From Sulfuricurvum sp. (GTDB taxonomy: Bacteria > Campylobacterota > Campylobacteria > Campylobacterales > Sulfurimonadaceae), in NCBI GenBank assembly GCA_030693335.1, contig JAUYAU010000018.1, positions 89,854 to 153,853 on the forward strand: 64,000 nucleotides of DNA, written 5' to 3'. The position numbers and the translations under genes are program-made. The notes under the pieces are model-generated. The model was not told where the DNA came from. It made no database searches and saw only the letters and a list, made by a program, of their open reading frames with translations. Shown one piece after another: positions 38,241 to 48,560 of the stretch (within the stretch, counting starts at the first letter, position 1; each line of letters opens with the position of its first letter).

Positions 38241-38249
38241 AGGGTTTTT
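38232..38249 (+). terminator. Intrinsic terminator overlapping the chemoreceptor stop codon
   Basis: AACCC / GGGTT stem around a TTAAA loop, followed by a short T-run. The TAA stop (38238-38240) lies in the loop. The next gene starts only 17 nt later, so some read-through may occur. Confidence 0.6.
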
Positions 38250-38265
38250 CCGCTATGAACTTTTA

Positions 38266-39033
38266 ATGACACTGCTCTCTTCCAAGCTTCTTTCTCAATA
38301 TTTACAGATAAGTGCCCATTTTACAACGCGACATGGAGGCGTCTCTTGTTCTCCCTATGGCACCCTCAATCTTGCTTTTCATGTTGGAGACAATTCTCAA
38401 GATGTGCTTAAAAACCATCGACTTTTGGCTGATATGCTAGGGTATGCCTCAAAAAGCCTTATACATATGCGCCAAATACATTCAAATACCATTCTCCCCG
38501 TCAATCCAAGCATGAACTTTGACTCACCTCCGCAGTGCGATGCCTTGATTACTAATCATACTGACGTGCCGCTTATGGTCATGAGTGCCGATTGCACTCC
38601 CGTACTGCTTTATGATCCTGTCAATCACGCTATTGGTGCCGTTCATGCAGGACGCGCCGGAGCGCTCAATCGGATTTTACCCATGACCCTGTTAGCTATG
38701 GAAAAGAATTATGGCACGGCCTTGTCTGATATACAAATTGTATTTGGTCCATCCATACAGGGATGCTGCTATGAAATCAATGAGACAATTGCCTATGAAG
38801 TAAAAGAAAAAGGATATGAAGAGGCGTTGATGCGGACAAAGGAGAAGGTATCTCTGGATGTTAATGCTATTTTGTATATGCAGCTTAAAGCACTAGGGAT
38901 TGCATCAGAACAAATCGAAAGTATAAATCAATGCACTGCATGCAACAGTCATGACTTTTTTTCCTACAGAGCAGATACACAGCATACAGGACGTATCGCA
39001 GGCGTTATTTTTTTGCGTCCATTACCTTCTTAG
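38266..39033 (+). CDS. pgeF: Peptidoglycan editing factor PgeF (polyphenol oxidase/laccase-domain family)
   Basis: 255-aa YfiH/DUF152 protein. FTTRHGGVSCSPYGTLNLAFHVGD is the family opening; the metal/active-site residues are the His in MRQIHSN, the Cys in MSADCTPVLL and the His in GAVHAGRAG. In E. coli PgeF removes peptidoglycan precursors carrying L-serine in place of L-alanine; other members act as purine nucleoside phosphorylases/adenosine deaminases. The 3' end overlaps the convergent dxs by 29 nt. Confidence 0.9.
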   Translation: MTLLSSKLLSQYLQISAHFTTRHGGVSCSPYGTLNLAFHVGDNSQDVLKNHRLLADMLGYASKSLIHMRQIHSNTILPVNPSMNFDSPPQCDALITNHTDVPLMVMSADCTPVLLYDPVNHAIGAVHAGRAGALNRILPMTLLAMEKNYGTALSDIQIVFGPSIQGCCYEINETIAYEVKEKGYEEALMRTKEKVSLDVNAILYMQLKALGIASEQIESINQCTACNSHDFFSYRADTQHTGRIAGVIFLRPLPS

Positions 39034-40828
39034 CCAACTGAGAGGGAAGTATCCCTAAAGACTCCTCAACAAGCGTTGTATTTCCATGCTTTATAAAGAT
39101 ATCCTCATATTCAAAACTGACAATGGCTACATCCAAAATGTTTGCTTCGCTTAACCATTCAAGCAACGCACTTCCCACACCGCCTTGTCGTGCTGAATCG
39201 CTAAAAACATACCATCGTTTATGCAGTGCCGCCATTTTATGTAACATCTCCCCATCCAACGGCTTCACAAAACGCAAATCCAATAGAGCAGGCTTTTCAT
39301 CCATGTATTCCATGCACTGTGCGGCACGTCCCACACCATTGCCATACCCGATGAAGAGTACATCGTCATTACTTGCAGCTAAAAGCTGTGACTTTCCAAG
39401 CTCAAACGGGATTGATTCCGGAAGATCTGTCGCCAAAAATGCTCCTCTGGGATAACGAATCGCACATGGATGGGTATACTGCACCGTGAAAGAGATAATG
39501 TCATGAAATGATTTTTCATCGCGCGGGGCACACAAGGTCATATTTGGTATAACCCGTAAAAAACTGATATCAAAAACACCCTGATGCGTTTCACCGTCTT
39601 CTCCTACGATACCTGCTCTATCGAGTGCAAATACAACAGGAAGGTCCATCAGACACACATCATGAATGACTTGATCGTATCCCCGTTGTAAAAAAGTGGA
39701 ATAAATAGTACAAAATGGTTTGAACCCTTCTTTGGCCATAGCCGCCATTGACGTTACCGCATGCTGCTCTGCAATCGCAACATCCCAAAAACGATCAGGA
39801 TACTTTTCCATAACAGCACTTAATCCTGTCCCACTTGGCATTGCCGCAGTTACCCCCACAATCCTTGGATTGATGTCGGCTTGATGCATTAACGCTTCCG
39901 CATAAATTTGCGTTGCATTTTTGGTACTGCTTTTGGCATTCGCCGTACCGCTTTTCAAATCAAAAGGGGAAACACCATGCCATTTTTCATGCTTCCCCTC
40001 AGCGATCTCATAACCTTTGCCTTTGATCGTTTGCACATGTACCAAAACAGGTTTCCCCATCCCTTTTGCTACGGTAAAAATATCAATCAAAGATTTAACA
40101 TCGTGCCCATCAATGGGACCAATGTATTCAATTCCCATCTCTTCAAATAAAATCCCGGGAGTAATAAGTTTGAACGACTCTTCAAACCGTTTGGCAAGAT
40201 AATGGGCCCCTTCCCCAAAATTATCCACAAATTGTTCTGTTTTCTTTTTAAAGCGTTGATAAAAAGGACTGGCCATCGCGGAACTGAGCATCCGGCTGAT
40301 TGCTCCTATTGGTTTTGCAATACTCATTTCATTATCATTGAGAATAATCACCATAGGATATTTAAGATCACCAAGCTCATTAAGCGCTTCGTAAACCATC
40401 CCGGCACTCATTGCGCCGTCCCCGATCAATACCACAGGAATACGCGTTGATTCTTCACCCTTGAGCGCTATGGCTTTTGCCGCTCCGACACCCAATGAAA
40501 TAGACGTAGAACTGTGCCCTGCAATAAAATAATCATAGGGTGACTCACTGGGTTTAGTGTATCCGCTCATCCCGCCAAACTGACGCAAGGTATCAAATTC
40601 ATCCCAGCGATCGGTCAATAATTTATGTGCGTAAGCCTGATGTGATACATCAAAAATGAAAGGGTCTTTTTGCGCATCAAATACTTTGTGCATCGCAATA
40701 ATAATTTCAGTAGCCCCCAAAGTAGAACTCAGATGGCCTCCATTGCGACTAACAACTTCCAATATTCGATCTCGTATTTTTTGAGAAAGCTCTTTGAGCT
40801 GCTCATGTGTATATTCTTTTATATTCAT
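39005..40828 (-). CDS. dxs: 1-deoxy-D-xylulose-5-phosphate synthase
   Basis: 607-aa thiamine-diphosphate enzyme, first step of the MEP isoprenoid pathway. The ThDP/Mg site GDGAMSAGMVYEALNELG ... NDNEMSIAKPIGA, the second domain VGVTAAMPSGTGLSAVMEKYPDRFWDVAIAEQHA and the C-terminal transketolase-like domain are complete. Last gene of the rplY...fliF-fliG-fliH-dxs block, 12 nt after fliH. In C. jejuni dxs also follows fliH. Confidence 0.96.
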   Translation of the reverse strand: MNIKEYTHEQLKELSQKIRDRILEVVSRNGGHLSSTLGATEIIIAMHKVFDAQKDPFIFDVSHQAYAHKLLTDRWDEFDTLRQFGGMSGYTKPSESPYDYFIAGHSSTSISLGVGAAKAIALKGEESTRIPVVLIGDGAMSAGMVYEALNELGDLKYPMVIILNDNEMSIAKPIGAISRMLSSAMASPFYQRFKKKTEQFVDNFGEGAHYLAKRFEESFKLITPGILFEEMGIEYIGPIDGHDVKSLIDIFTVAKGMGKPVLVHVQTIKGKGYEIAEGKHEKWHGVSPFDLKSGTANAKSSTKNATQIYAEALMHQADINPRIVGVTAAMPSGTGLSAVMEKYPDRFWDVAIAEQHAVTSMAAMAKEGFKPFCTIYSTFLQRGYDQVIHDVCLMDLPVVFALDRAGIVGEDGETHQGVFDISFLRVIPNMTLCAPRDEKSFHDIISFTVQYTHPCAIRYPRGAFLATDLPESIPFELGKSQLLAASNDDVLFIGYGNGVGRAAQCMEYMDEKPALLDLRFVKPLDGEMLHKMAALHKRWYVFSDSARQGGVGSALLEWLSEANILDVAIVSFEYEDIFIKHGNTTLVEESLGILPSQLAKKVMDAKK

Positions 40829-40840
40829 ATCAAACCTAAC

Positions 40841-41638
40841 TTAATTCTCTAATAATAATGATCGTTTTAATCGTTCAAACCGTTTTTTAATTTGTGAATC
40901 TATGTTGCCCAAATCACTGATGGCAACCACTCCGCCTTGACTGATTGCTCGGTCAGACAATACTTCTACATGAGCAAGTGACCCTACTTTTTCGGAGATA
41001 ACTCCATGATCTGCAGGATTGACACGTAACACAATTTTTGAAGCTTCACCTAGTTCTTCTATTAAATCTTCTGAAAGCTTCGCGGCGATTCTAGCACCAT
41101 TTTCCTGTGTTTCAATACCAATCACTTCACGCGCTATTTCAAGGGCCGTATGGGTCAACTCTTTTTGAATGGATTCCAAAGCGCTGTTAAATTGATTTGC
41201 CGCACTCTCCAGTGTTTTAACCGAATTTGAAAGCTGTTCTTGTGCTTGCTCTTTTCGTTTTGAATCCTGTGATTGCTCGCTGAGTATCCCTGCAGCCAAT
41301 CCCTCATCATAACTTATTTTTTTGGCCGTTTCCAGTACGCTTGCATGCTCTTCTTGAAGCGTTTCCAATTTCATCTGCATCTTAATAAAATTCGAACTCA
41401 TCTCATCGGCTTTTTTTAATAAAGACTCAATGAGCTCATCTTTGTGTGAATTACTGGCAGCTTGCGGTGTATCATACATTTGTTTTTCTTGCGCAGTATT
41501 GGTTGTATGCTCAAGGCCAAGCTCTTCAGCCGCTTCATGAACACTCGCGCCATTTAAACCCGAAAGAATTTTAAACTGATACTTCCCTACCGTATGGTCA
41601 TTTAAATTGTCTTTCGTGATAATAACATCTTCTATCAT
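40841..41638 (-). CDS. fliH: Flagellar assembly protein FliH
   Basis: 265 aa. A central coiled coil (about 70-150, with SLLKKADEMSSNFIKMQMKLETLQEE) leads to the conserved FliH/SctL-like C-terminal domain (LTHTALEIAREVIG, RVNPADHGVI, SLAHVEVLSDRAISQGG). FliH binds and restrains the FliI ATPase of the flagellar export apparatus and docks it to the C-ring. Three bases after fliG. Confidence 0.9.
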   Translation of the reverse strand: MIEDVIITKDNLNDHTVGKYQFKILSGLNGASVHEAAEELGLEHTTNTAQEKQMYDTPQAASNSHKDELIESLLKKADEMSSNFIKMQMKLETLQEEHASVLETAKKISYDEGLAAGILSEQSQDSKRKEQAQEQLSNSVKTLESAANQFNSALESIQKELTHTALEIAREVIGIETQENGARIAAKLSEDLIEELGEASKIVLRVNPADHGVISEKVGSLAHVEVLSDRAISQGGVVAISDLGNIDSQIKKRFERLKRSLLLEN

Positions 41639-41641
41639 GGC

Positions 41642-42667
41642 TTAGTCAATCATCTCTTCGGTTCCGCCTAACTGAACAACACCTTGCTCTGCAAGCCCTT
41701 GGACAGCATCCACAATCCTGCGCTGTGCACTTTCAACCTCTTTCATCTTAACAGCACCCAAGAACTGAAGTTCTTCGACAAATGTATCTTTTGCCCGTTG
41801 TGACATATTTGCATAGAATTTTTCCTTAAGCTCTTCAGGTGCGCTTTTAAGTGCAAGCATAAGATCATTTTTATCCACTGCTTTAAGAATTTCTCGTACA
41901 CTGTTTACATCCAATGAAGAAATATCTTCAAAAGTGAACATCATCTCTTTAATCGAGGCTGCAAGCTCCTGATCAAGCTGTTCAATTTGCGACAACGTCG
42001 CTTTTGATGCCGTAGCACCCAAACGGTTAAAGACATCCGCCACTGCACGCGGTCCGCCCACTTCGACTTTGTAGGTTGCCAATGCTTCTAGCTTGGACTC
42101 TAAAACAGCACTCACGCGTTTGATAATCGACGGTGAAATATCCCCTAGTTTCGCCATACGCATTGCTACTTCTGCACGCAAATCATCCGTAAATAAATAG
42201 AGGGTCTCAGCTGCGGCTGAAGGCTCCATGTGCGCCAAGATCAGAGCAACTGTCTGAGGATGCTCTGTCGCAATAAAGTCAGCAAGCTGTTGAGGTTTGA
42301 TTTTTGCAAGATAGGCAAAATTTTGAGCCCCTTGAGACATTTTCGAGAGACGATCCAACACTTTTTTAGCCTCGTCAGCCCCTAATGCTTTATACAGAAT
42401 TTCACGAGCAAATTCAAGACCACCGCTATTAAGATACTGATTGGATTGGATAATGGCATAAAACTCTTCTAAAACTGCCGCTCCAATACTTTTCTCAATG
42501 GAACGATTTTGGGCAATGTATTTTGAAATTTCAGTGATAGATTCAACAGTTAATCGTCCAAAAATTTGAGCCGTACTATCTTCACCTAGCTGAATCAACA
42601 AAATGGCTACTTTCTCTGCCATACTCATTTCATCAAAATGGGATTGCTGCGCTGAATTTAATGTCAT
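41642..42667 (-). CDS. fliG: Flagellar motor switch protein FliG
   Basis: 341 aa. The N-terminal domain binds FliF (VAILLIQLGEDSTAQIFG), the middle domain has EHPQTVALILAHMEPSAAAE, and the C-terminal torque helix contains the charged FTFEDISSLDVNSVREILKAVDKNDLMLALK stretch that contacts stators. Length is typical. It forms the C-ring switch to which CheY-P signals are passed. 14 nt downstream of fliF. Confidence 0.96.
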   Translation of the reverse strand: MTLNSAQQSHFDEMSMAEKVAILLIQLGEDSTAQIFGRLTVESITEISKYIAQNRSIEKSIGAAVLEEFYAIIQSNQYLNSGGLEFAREILYKALGADEAKKVLDRLSKMSQGAQNFAYLAKIKPQQLADFIATEHPQTVALILAHMEPSAAAETLYLFTDDLRAEVAMRMAKLGDISPSIIKRVSAVLESKLEALATYKVEVGGPRAVADVFNRLGATASKATLSQIEQLDQELAASIKEMMFTFEDISSLDVNSVREILKAVDKNDLMLALKSAPEELKEKFYANMSQRAKDTFVEELQFLGAVKMKEVESAQRRIVDAVQGLAEQGVVQLGGTEEMID

Positions 42668-42681
42668 TTTTTATCCCTTTA

Positions 42682-44388
42682 CTAGCCTCGAATCGGCGCC
42701 TCTTCATTAATTAACGTTTGAATCAAAGAGGCCACCTCGTCAGGGCGTTCTTCAGTAATCTCACGTATTTTTTCAAGTACAACATCGTACTTGAGATCAT
42801 CTTCACTAAAGTTATCTCCAATACCGAGCTGACCTTCCACTTTTTTACGCATTTGCTCTACTTTTGCAATCAGATCTTCACTCTCATCCTCTGATATATC
42901 TAAAATAGGACGCTCGAATTCTTCTTCCTCTCTGCTAAACTCTAGCATTCGGTCAGCGAATGGAAGAATCACTTTTTTATACGCTACAAACAAGATTATA
43001 GCTACAAGTAAATATTTTAAAGCAGGCATAACCGGTTTAATGTAAGTGGTAAAAAACTCTGTTGTTTTTGACGCGGCATTTTTAGGCGACAAAGCATCTT
43101 TTGAGTTTTGGAATTCAAAATTTCTAACCGTTACCAAATCCCCGCGAGCATCATCAACTCCAATGGACTGCTTAACAAGAGACGTAATCGCATCAATTTG
43201 CGTTTGATCCAATGGAATATAGGTAACTTCATCCCCTGTTAATCCATTGGTGTCTTTTTTAAGTTCATACTTGCCATCGACAACAACTGCGGCAGTTATC
43301 CTCTTGATACGTGCAAATTCCATTTTGGTAGTAGAAACGGTTTTAGAAATTTCGTAATTTGTTGTCCCTTGCGTTTTTTCGTATTTTTCCCCTGCACCTT
43401 GCGCATTCAATCCCTCAACCGGGCCAATATTGCTTACAGCACCTGGGACTCCTCCTACTTGCGGAGGTGTTTGCCCCTCACGCTTTTCTTCCAATGTTTG
43501 CTCACTGCGCACCACATTTTCAGGATCATATTTTTCAGAGGTTGAACTTTGTTCCGAGAAATCATATTCCATCGTCACTTTTGCAACGACTCGATCTTTT
43601 CCTCCAATAAACGGAGAGAGCACATTCACAACTTTTTCTTCTTGCTTTTTTTCTTCTCTCGTCTTATACTGCTGCTGCATTTGTGAGAGTTCGCCCATCA
43701 TCGCATCCGCATCATTATCCCCCAAGCTTTCACCCTCAGAATTGATCAATGTCACATTTTCAACCGTCAATTTTGGAACAGCGGAAGCCACCAATTTTTT
43801 GATACCTCGAATTTGTTTTGCCGTCAACTTTCGATCCGCATACAATTGCACCATTACCGATGCAGACGGTGCCACAGCTTCGGACACAAAAAGAGTCTCT
43901 TTAGGCAGGGCGAGAGAAACGCTGGACTTTTCAACAGGCGCAAGAGAATCAATGGAACGAGCCAATTCCCCTTCAAGTGCGCGTCTGAACTTCATCTCCT
44001 GATCAAAGTTCGTTGCTCCGAATTCTTGTTTATCAAACAATTCAAAGCCGACATGTCCTTCTTTTGGAATCCCCATGGAAGCAATCGTGATACGTTCTTT
44101 GTAAACGACTTCTTTGGGAACTTCAATAACATTGTCACGCGGTATTCTATAGGGAATTTTGTCTTTTTCAAGCTGCGCCACAACTTGTGCAGCATCCTGC
44201 GGTGTTAGCTGTTCAAAAAGGACCTGATATCCATCTTCGCTGCTTCCTTTTGGATCAGAAGTAAAGAGTACCAAAAATAAAAGAAATCCAATAATAGTGG
44301 CAACGGCCGCGCCGATAATTATTTTTTGTGCTTGCGTTAATTTTCCAAATAAAACGACAAGTTGCGAAAAAAGAGCTTTAAAATCCAT
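42682..44388 (-). CDS. fliF: Flagellar MS-ring protein FliF
   Basis: 568 aa. Membrane helices at about 23-45 (IIIGAAVATIIGFLLFLVLF) and 447-467 enclose the periplasmic ring-building motifs, including YQVLFEQLTPQDAAQVVAQLEKDKIPYRI, GFELFDKQEFGATNFDQEMKFRRALEGEL and SVSLALPKE. The cytoplasmic C-terminus binds FliG (DEVASLIQTLINEE). It is the base of the flagellar rotor. It follows hisC by 17 nt, exactly as in C. jejuni. Confidence 0.96.
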   Translation of the reverse strand: MDFKALFSQLVVLFGKLTQAQKIIIGAAVATIIGFLLFLVLFTSDPKGSSEDGYQVLFEQLTPQDAAQVVAQLEKDKIPYRIPRDNVIEVPKEVVYKERITIASMGIPKEGHVGFELFDKQEFGATNFDQEMKFRRALEGELARSIDSLAPVEKSSVSLALPKETLFVSEAVAPSASVMVQLYADRKLTAKQIRGIKKLVASAVPKLTVENVTLINSEGESLGDNDADAMMGELSQMQQQYKTREEKKQEEKVVNVLSPFIGGKDRVVAKVTMEYDFSEQSSTSEKYDPENVVRSEQTLEEKREGQTPPQVGGVPGAVSNIGPVEGLNAQGAGEKYEKTQGTTNYEISKTVSTTKMEFARIKRITAAVVVDGKYELKKDTNGLTGDEVTYIPLDQTQIDAITSLVKQSIGVDDARGDLVTVRNFEFQNSKDALSPKNAASKTTEFFTTYIKPVMPALKYLLVAIILFVAYKKVILPFADRMLEFSREEEEFERPILDISEDESEDLIAKVEQMRKKVEGQLGIGDNFSEDDLKYDVVLEKIREITEERPDEVASLIQTLINEEAPIRG

Positions 44389-44405
44389 TGGTACCTAAAT
44401 AATTA

Positions 44406-45500
44406 TTATAATAACGGCTCACAGAGCTCGAAGAATCGACTATTTTGTACTTGCGTACCAATCGTCACACGAATTGCGTTCAATCCATAACTGCTTAAAT
44501 CACGTATAATCATACCCTTTTTTAACAATGCTTGTGCTATTTCAGATGAATTTTTTCCATCAGGAAGCGATAATGTGACAAAATTGGTATAACTTTCGAT
44601 TATTTGTATCCCTTTTTCATCTGCAAACGCTTTATATCGCTTCATTTCTTTAAAATTATCAGCAATACACTCTGTAACAAACGCTTCATCTTTTAACGCG
44701 ACCGAAGCTGCTTCCAGTGAGAGCGTGGTAATATTAAACGGTGGACGCACTTTATAAAGCGCTTTGATAATAGATGCCGATGCAATACCGTATCCAACAC
44801 GCATTCCACCAAGTCCGTATGCCTTTGAAAAAGTTCCCAAAAACAATACATTATCAAATCTTTGAATCAAATCTTTAGGTTCTACTGCCTTTGAAGGATC
44901 TTTAAATCGAGCATACTCCATATACGCACCATCCACAATAACCAACGTATCGTTATCTACTTTCTCTATAAAAGAGATCATGGAGTGTACATCCAGTGCA
45001 TCTCCTGTCGGATTATTTGGGGTACATAAAAAGATGATAGAGGGTTTGTGCTCTTGATACAATGCGTAAAACTCTTCCATGTTATGTTCTCGCGAAGCGG
45101 TACGGAGAATCACTGCACCCACTTGCTTTGCGTAGATTTCATACATTGCAAAGGTTACGCTGTTCATCAATACCTTAGAGCCGTTATGCGCTTTGGCATG
45201 AATGGCAAATTCTATAACCTGATCACTTCCGGCCCCAACGATCAATTCATCCAAACCGATACCGTATTTTTCTCCAAGAGCACTCTTCAACTTTACCATA
45301 GAGTCATCCGGGTACAAAGACATATTATCGATAACTGCACGAACAGCATCTTTTACTTTAGGAGAACATCCGAAAGGGTTTTCATTGCTTGCCAATTTGA
45401 CAATGTTCTCTTTGTCGATACCGTATTCACGTACAACCAGCTCGATAGGTTTGCCTGCTTCATAGCTTTTAATGTTCTCTAATGCGCTGTTAAAATTCAT
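44406..45500 (-). CDS. hisC: Histidinol-phosphate aminotransferase
   Basis: 364-aa fold-type I aminotransferase of histidine synthesis. [15 protein letters not shown] at the N-terminus, [19 protein letters not shown] and the PLP lysine in [15 protein letters not shown] are characteristic of HisC. It probably also transaminates aromatic amino acid precursors, given the neighbouring pheA. ATGA overlap with the pheA stop (4 nt). Confidence 0.94.
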   Translation of the reverse strand: MNFNSALENIKSYEAGKPIELVVREYGIDKENIVKLASNENPFGCSPKVKDAVRAVIDNMSLYPDDSMVKLKSALGEKYGIGLDELIVGAGSDQVIEFAIHAKAHNGSKVLMNSVTFAMYEIYAKQVGAVILRTASREHNMEEFYALYQEHKPSIIFLCTPNNPTGDALDVHSMISFIEKVDNDTLVIVDGAYMEYARFKDPSKAVEPKDLIQRFDNVLFLGTFSKAYGLGGMRVGYGIASASIIKALYKVRPPFNITTLSLEAASVALKDEAFVTECIADNFKEMKRYKAFADEKGIQIIESYTNFVTLSLPDGKNSSEIAQALLKKGMIIRDLSSYGLNAIRVTIGTQVQNSRFFELCEPLL

Positions 45501-46579
45501 AATTCTCCCTTTACGTAGCTACCCAACCAGGTCACTTCATCCACATGTTTTTCCATCATTCTTTCTACTCTTGGTTCATCAATATGCCCAAAAAAGTCTA
45601 TAAAAAACCAGTACCCGAAACCGTCATTTTCTCTTGATGGACGGCTCTCGATTTTACTGAGATTGATAGAAGCTTCGTTAAAATCTTCCAAAAAGTGGAC
45701 CAATGCCCCTGCTTTTTGAGCATCTTTCAAACGTACCAATATTGAGGTTTTGTCCTCACCGCTGGCCGCATTCTTAAAATCGCTCAGAATAAAAAATCGG
45801 GTGGCATTATTATGGGTATCTTCAATATTTTCAAACAATGTCGGTACCCCGTACAGCTTTGCCGCGATATGAGAACATATTGCCGCAGCTTCCGGATCTT
45901 TGGATGCGAGTACAGCCGCTTTTGCTGTTGACTCCACAGGAATATGTTCAATCCCCTCAAATCCGTGTTCCAATAAAAATTCACGACACTGTCCAAAGCC
46001 TTTGTCTTTTGAATAAATCCGTTTAATTTGATGCAGCTTTTCAGCTTTGGACGCAAAGGCCATATGTATGGGCATATACAATTCTGCTACGATTTTAACG
46101 TTCCCCTTTCCCAGCAAATCAAGGGTTTCGCCAACAACACCGTCACGGCTGTTTTCGATCGGAACCACTCCGAATTTTGCACGCCCCGCTTCAAGTGTTT
46201 TAAAAACGGCTTCGATAGAACCCAATGAAAGATAATCACTCATAGCGCCAAAACGCGATTCTGCCGCTTGATGCGTAAAGCTTCCCTCCGGCCCTAAATA
46301 GGCGATTCGCTCTGGAAGCTCCAAATTACGAGCAACCGCAAAAATTTCAAGAAAAATCGCTTCGATGGCAGGACGATTCAATAAACCGCCACTTTCCAGA
46401 CTCAACTGGCTCAAACGATCAATAATTGATTTTTCTCGCTCAGGGCGATAAATTGCGCCCTTGCTCTCATGCTTGATTTCACCCACACGTCGTACCACTT
46501 CCATGCGGCGATTCAACAGCATAATGACTTCATTATCGAGCGTATCAATAAGGCTGCGACATTCTTCTAACGTATTCAT
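45497..46579 (-). CDS. pheA: Bifunctional chorismate mutase/prephenate dehydratase
   Basis: 360 aa. An AroQ-type chorismate mutase forms residues ~1-90 ([28 protein letters not shown]). The prephenate dehydratase follows ([30 protein letters not shown], and the catalytic NNATRFFIL motif). The C-terminal ACT domain has the Phe-binding ESRPSR motif, so feedback inhibition by phenylalanine is expected. Overlaps the HAD gene and hisC by 4 nt each. Confidence 0.95.
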   Translation of the reverse strand: MNTLEECRSLIDTLDNEVIMLLNRRMEVVRRVGEIKHESKGAIYRPEREKSIIDRLSQLSLESGGLLNRPAIEAIFLEIFAVARNLELPERIAYLGPEGSFTHQAAESRFGAMSDYLSLGSIEAVFKTLEAGRAKFGVVPIENSRDGVVGETLDLLGKGNVKIVAELYMPIHMAFASKAEKLHQIKRIYSKDKGFGQCREFLLEHGFEGIEHIPVESTAKAAVLASKDPEAAAICSHIAAKLYGVPTLFENIEDTHNNATRFFILSDFKNAASGEDKTSILVRLKDAQKAGALVHFLEDFNEASINLSKIESRPSRENDGFGYWFFIDFFGHIDEPRVERMMEKHVDEVTWLGSYVKGEL

Positions 46580-47355
46580 AAACTCTCCAATACCTCTTGC
46601 ATATTCGCATATACTGCATGTGGCTGCTGATGGTGACTCAACTGAGGCAGTATTTCAGCCTCCGAGCGATATTTACCGCTTAAGACAAATATTCCCTTCA
46701 TCCCTAATTCCTGTGCACCCAGAAGATCACCGCTCATATCATCGCTGATGATGCTAATATCCTCAAAACGTATACTCTCTTGCTGTTTTTTTACACGAGC
46801 CAACGCCTCGTCAAAAAAAGCCTTACTTGGCTTACCCACAACCGTATAGGAGCACGAGGTTGCAAATTCCAACATTTTCAAAATGGCTCCCACGCCGGGA
46901 TAGCGCTTGTCGTTTTTCACATACAATGAGGTTTCATGCATCCCAATTAAGCGTGCACCGTTTAGAATAAATTCAATCATCTGCGCGTATTCATCATGCG
47001 AAAAATCTTCTTTTATTGCAATCAATACGGCATCGGGTTGAGTATAGTCAAGCGTGTATCCCATAGACACTAGCACGTCCAAAAACGATTGCGCACCATA
47101 TGCCGCTATTTTATCAGCAGAATCAACATAACGTTCCAACACCATCAATGGATCGAGGTAATGCTCTTTGGGTATATGTAATCCAATTGAATTAAGATAG
47201 GCCAAAAAGTCGCTGCTCGCGTACTTTGTACTATTGGTAATCACCATGTAAGGAATATTCGACGCACTCAAATGATCGATAAAAGCAACTGCACCACAGA
47301 TTGGCTGCTTGCTGTTATCATCAATCAATGTTCCCTGTACGTCGATAAAAAACAT
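46576..47355 (-). CDS. HAD-IIA family hydrolase (NagD-like)
   Basis: 259-aa HAD phosphatase of subclass IIA. Residues FFIDVQGTLIDD (motif I, in which the second catalytic Asp is Gln-Gly-Thr context), MVITNSTKY (motif II), KPSKAFFDEAL (motif III) and ISDDMSGDLLGAQELGMKGI (motif IV) are seen. Note motif I reads DVQGT rather than DxDGT: the general acid/base Asp is replaced by Gln, which could weaken phosphatase activity. Conserved at this position in C. jejuni (next to lysA and pheA). Substrate unknown. Confidence 0.85.
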   Translation of the reverse strand: MFFIDVQGTLIDDNSKQPICGAVAFIDHLSASNIPYMVITNSTKYASSDFLAYLNSIGLHIPKEHYLDPLMVLERYVDSADKIAAYGAQSFLDVLVSMGYTLDYTQPDAVLIAIKEDFSHDEYAQMIEFILNGARLIGMHETSLYVKNDKRYPGVGAILKMLEFATSCSYTVVGKPSKAFFDEALARVKKQQESIRFEDISIISDDMSGDLLGAQELGMKGIFVLSGKYRSEAEILPQLSHHQQPHAVYANMQEVLESL

Positions 47356-48557
47356 TAGAGATACTCACGCTCTAATGCAATCAAATCTTCAAACGTTTCG
47401 CGCGCGCGAATGATACGGGCTTCCCCATTTTCAACTGCTATTTCCGCTGAACGCCCACGCGTATTGTAATTGCTCCCCATACCAAAACCATAGGCACCTG
47501 CACTGTGTACCACCAACAAATCATTATGCTCCATTGCCGGAAGGGGATAATTTTTAGCCAAAAAGTCACCGCTTTCACATACGGGACCTACAACATCCAC
47601 AGGGGTTGCTTCAGACGTTTTGCCAACAGCTTCGATACGATGATAAGCATTGTACAGGCTCGGACGGATCAAATCATTCATCGCGCCATCTACCACAACG
47701 AACCGCTTTGCCCCATTTTGTTTTTCATACAATACTTTTGTCAAAAAGTAGCCGGCATTGGCGGTCAAAAATCGGCCCGGTTCACAAATGATCGTCACAT
47801 CAATCCCTTTGAGGGCACCAAGGATGGCTTGTGCATAATCATAAGGAGTGATGGTAGTTTCATCATTATAGCGAACCCCAAGACCGCCGCCGATATCAAA
47901 AAATTTCAATTCAATATCAATGGCCTGCAATGAACGTAACAAGTCAGCCACAATCACCGCTGCTTCATAAATCGGTTCGAGCTGGGTGAGCTGACTGCCG
48001 ATATGAAAATGGATTCCTACTGCATCAAGGTTATCAGAATTCTTTGCATGAATGTACATCCGTTTTGCGGCATCAATCTCAACACCAAATTTATTGTCAT
48101 GCAATCCCGTAGAGATATAGGGATGTGTCTGAGGATCAATATTAGGGTTAACACGGATACTAATACGCGCTTTTACGCCCAATTCTTTTGCAATCGCTTC
48201 TACGCGTGAAAGTTCACCCTCGCTCTCCAAATTGATATAGAGAATATCGCTTTGAATCGCTTCACGTATTTCATCGTCGCGTTTTCCAACACCGCTAAAA
48301 AGAATACGGTATTTTGGGACACCTGCCATCAATGCCCGACGTACTTCCCCGATAGAAACACAGTCAGCACCAGAACCAAGCTGGGCAAAATGTTTAATCA
48401 CGCTCAAGTTGGAATTTGCCTTTACCGCATAGGCAAGAATCGATTTACGACCTCTAAATGCTTCTTTTAGAGATTCAAACTGCTCTTTCATTGCATCGAA
48501 ATCATAGACATATAAAGGGGTTCCATAGGTTTGTGCCAAGGCTTGAAACTGGATCAC
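47355..48557 (-). CDS. lysA: Diaminopimelate decarboxylase
   Basis: 400-aa fold-type III PLP enzyme making lysine from meso-diaminopimelate. The PLP lysine is in ILAYAVKANSNLSV, the glycine-rich phosphate site is FDIGGGLGVRY and EPGRFLTANAGY, and the catalytic cysteine of the partner subunit is in VGPVCESGDFLA. Standard length. TAATG overlap with the HAD gene. Confidence 0.96.
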   Translation of the reverse strand: MIQFQALAQTYGTPLYVYDFDAMKEQFESLKEAFRGRKSILAYAVKANSNLSVIKHFAQLGSGADCVSIGEVRRALMAGVPKYRILFSGVGKRDDEIREAIQSDILYINLESEGELSRVEAIAKELGVKARISIRVNPNIDPQTHPYISTGLHDNKFGVEIDAAKRMYIHAKNSDNLDAVGIHFHIGSQLTQLEPIYEAAVIVADLLRSLQAIDIELKFFDIGGGLGVRYNDETTITPYDYAQAILGALKGIDVTIICEPGRFLTANAGYFLTKVLYEKQNGAKRFVVVDGAMNDLIRPSLYNAYHRIEAVGKTSEATPVDVVGPVCESGDFLAKNYPLPAMEHNDLLVVHSAGAYGFGMGSNYNTRGRSAEIAVENGEARIIRARETFEDLIALEREYL

Positions 48558-48560
48558 GTG

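Noticed and set aside
43430..44002. 190-aa plus-strand reading frame
   Set aside because: Antisense of fliF, low-complexity Ser/Phe/Thr composition, no recognised domain.
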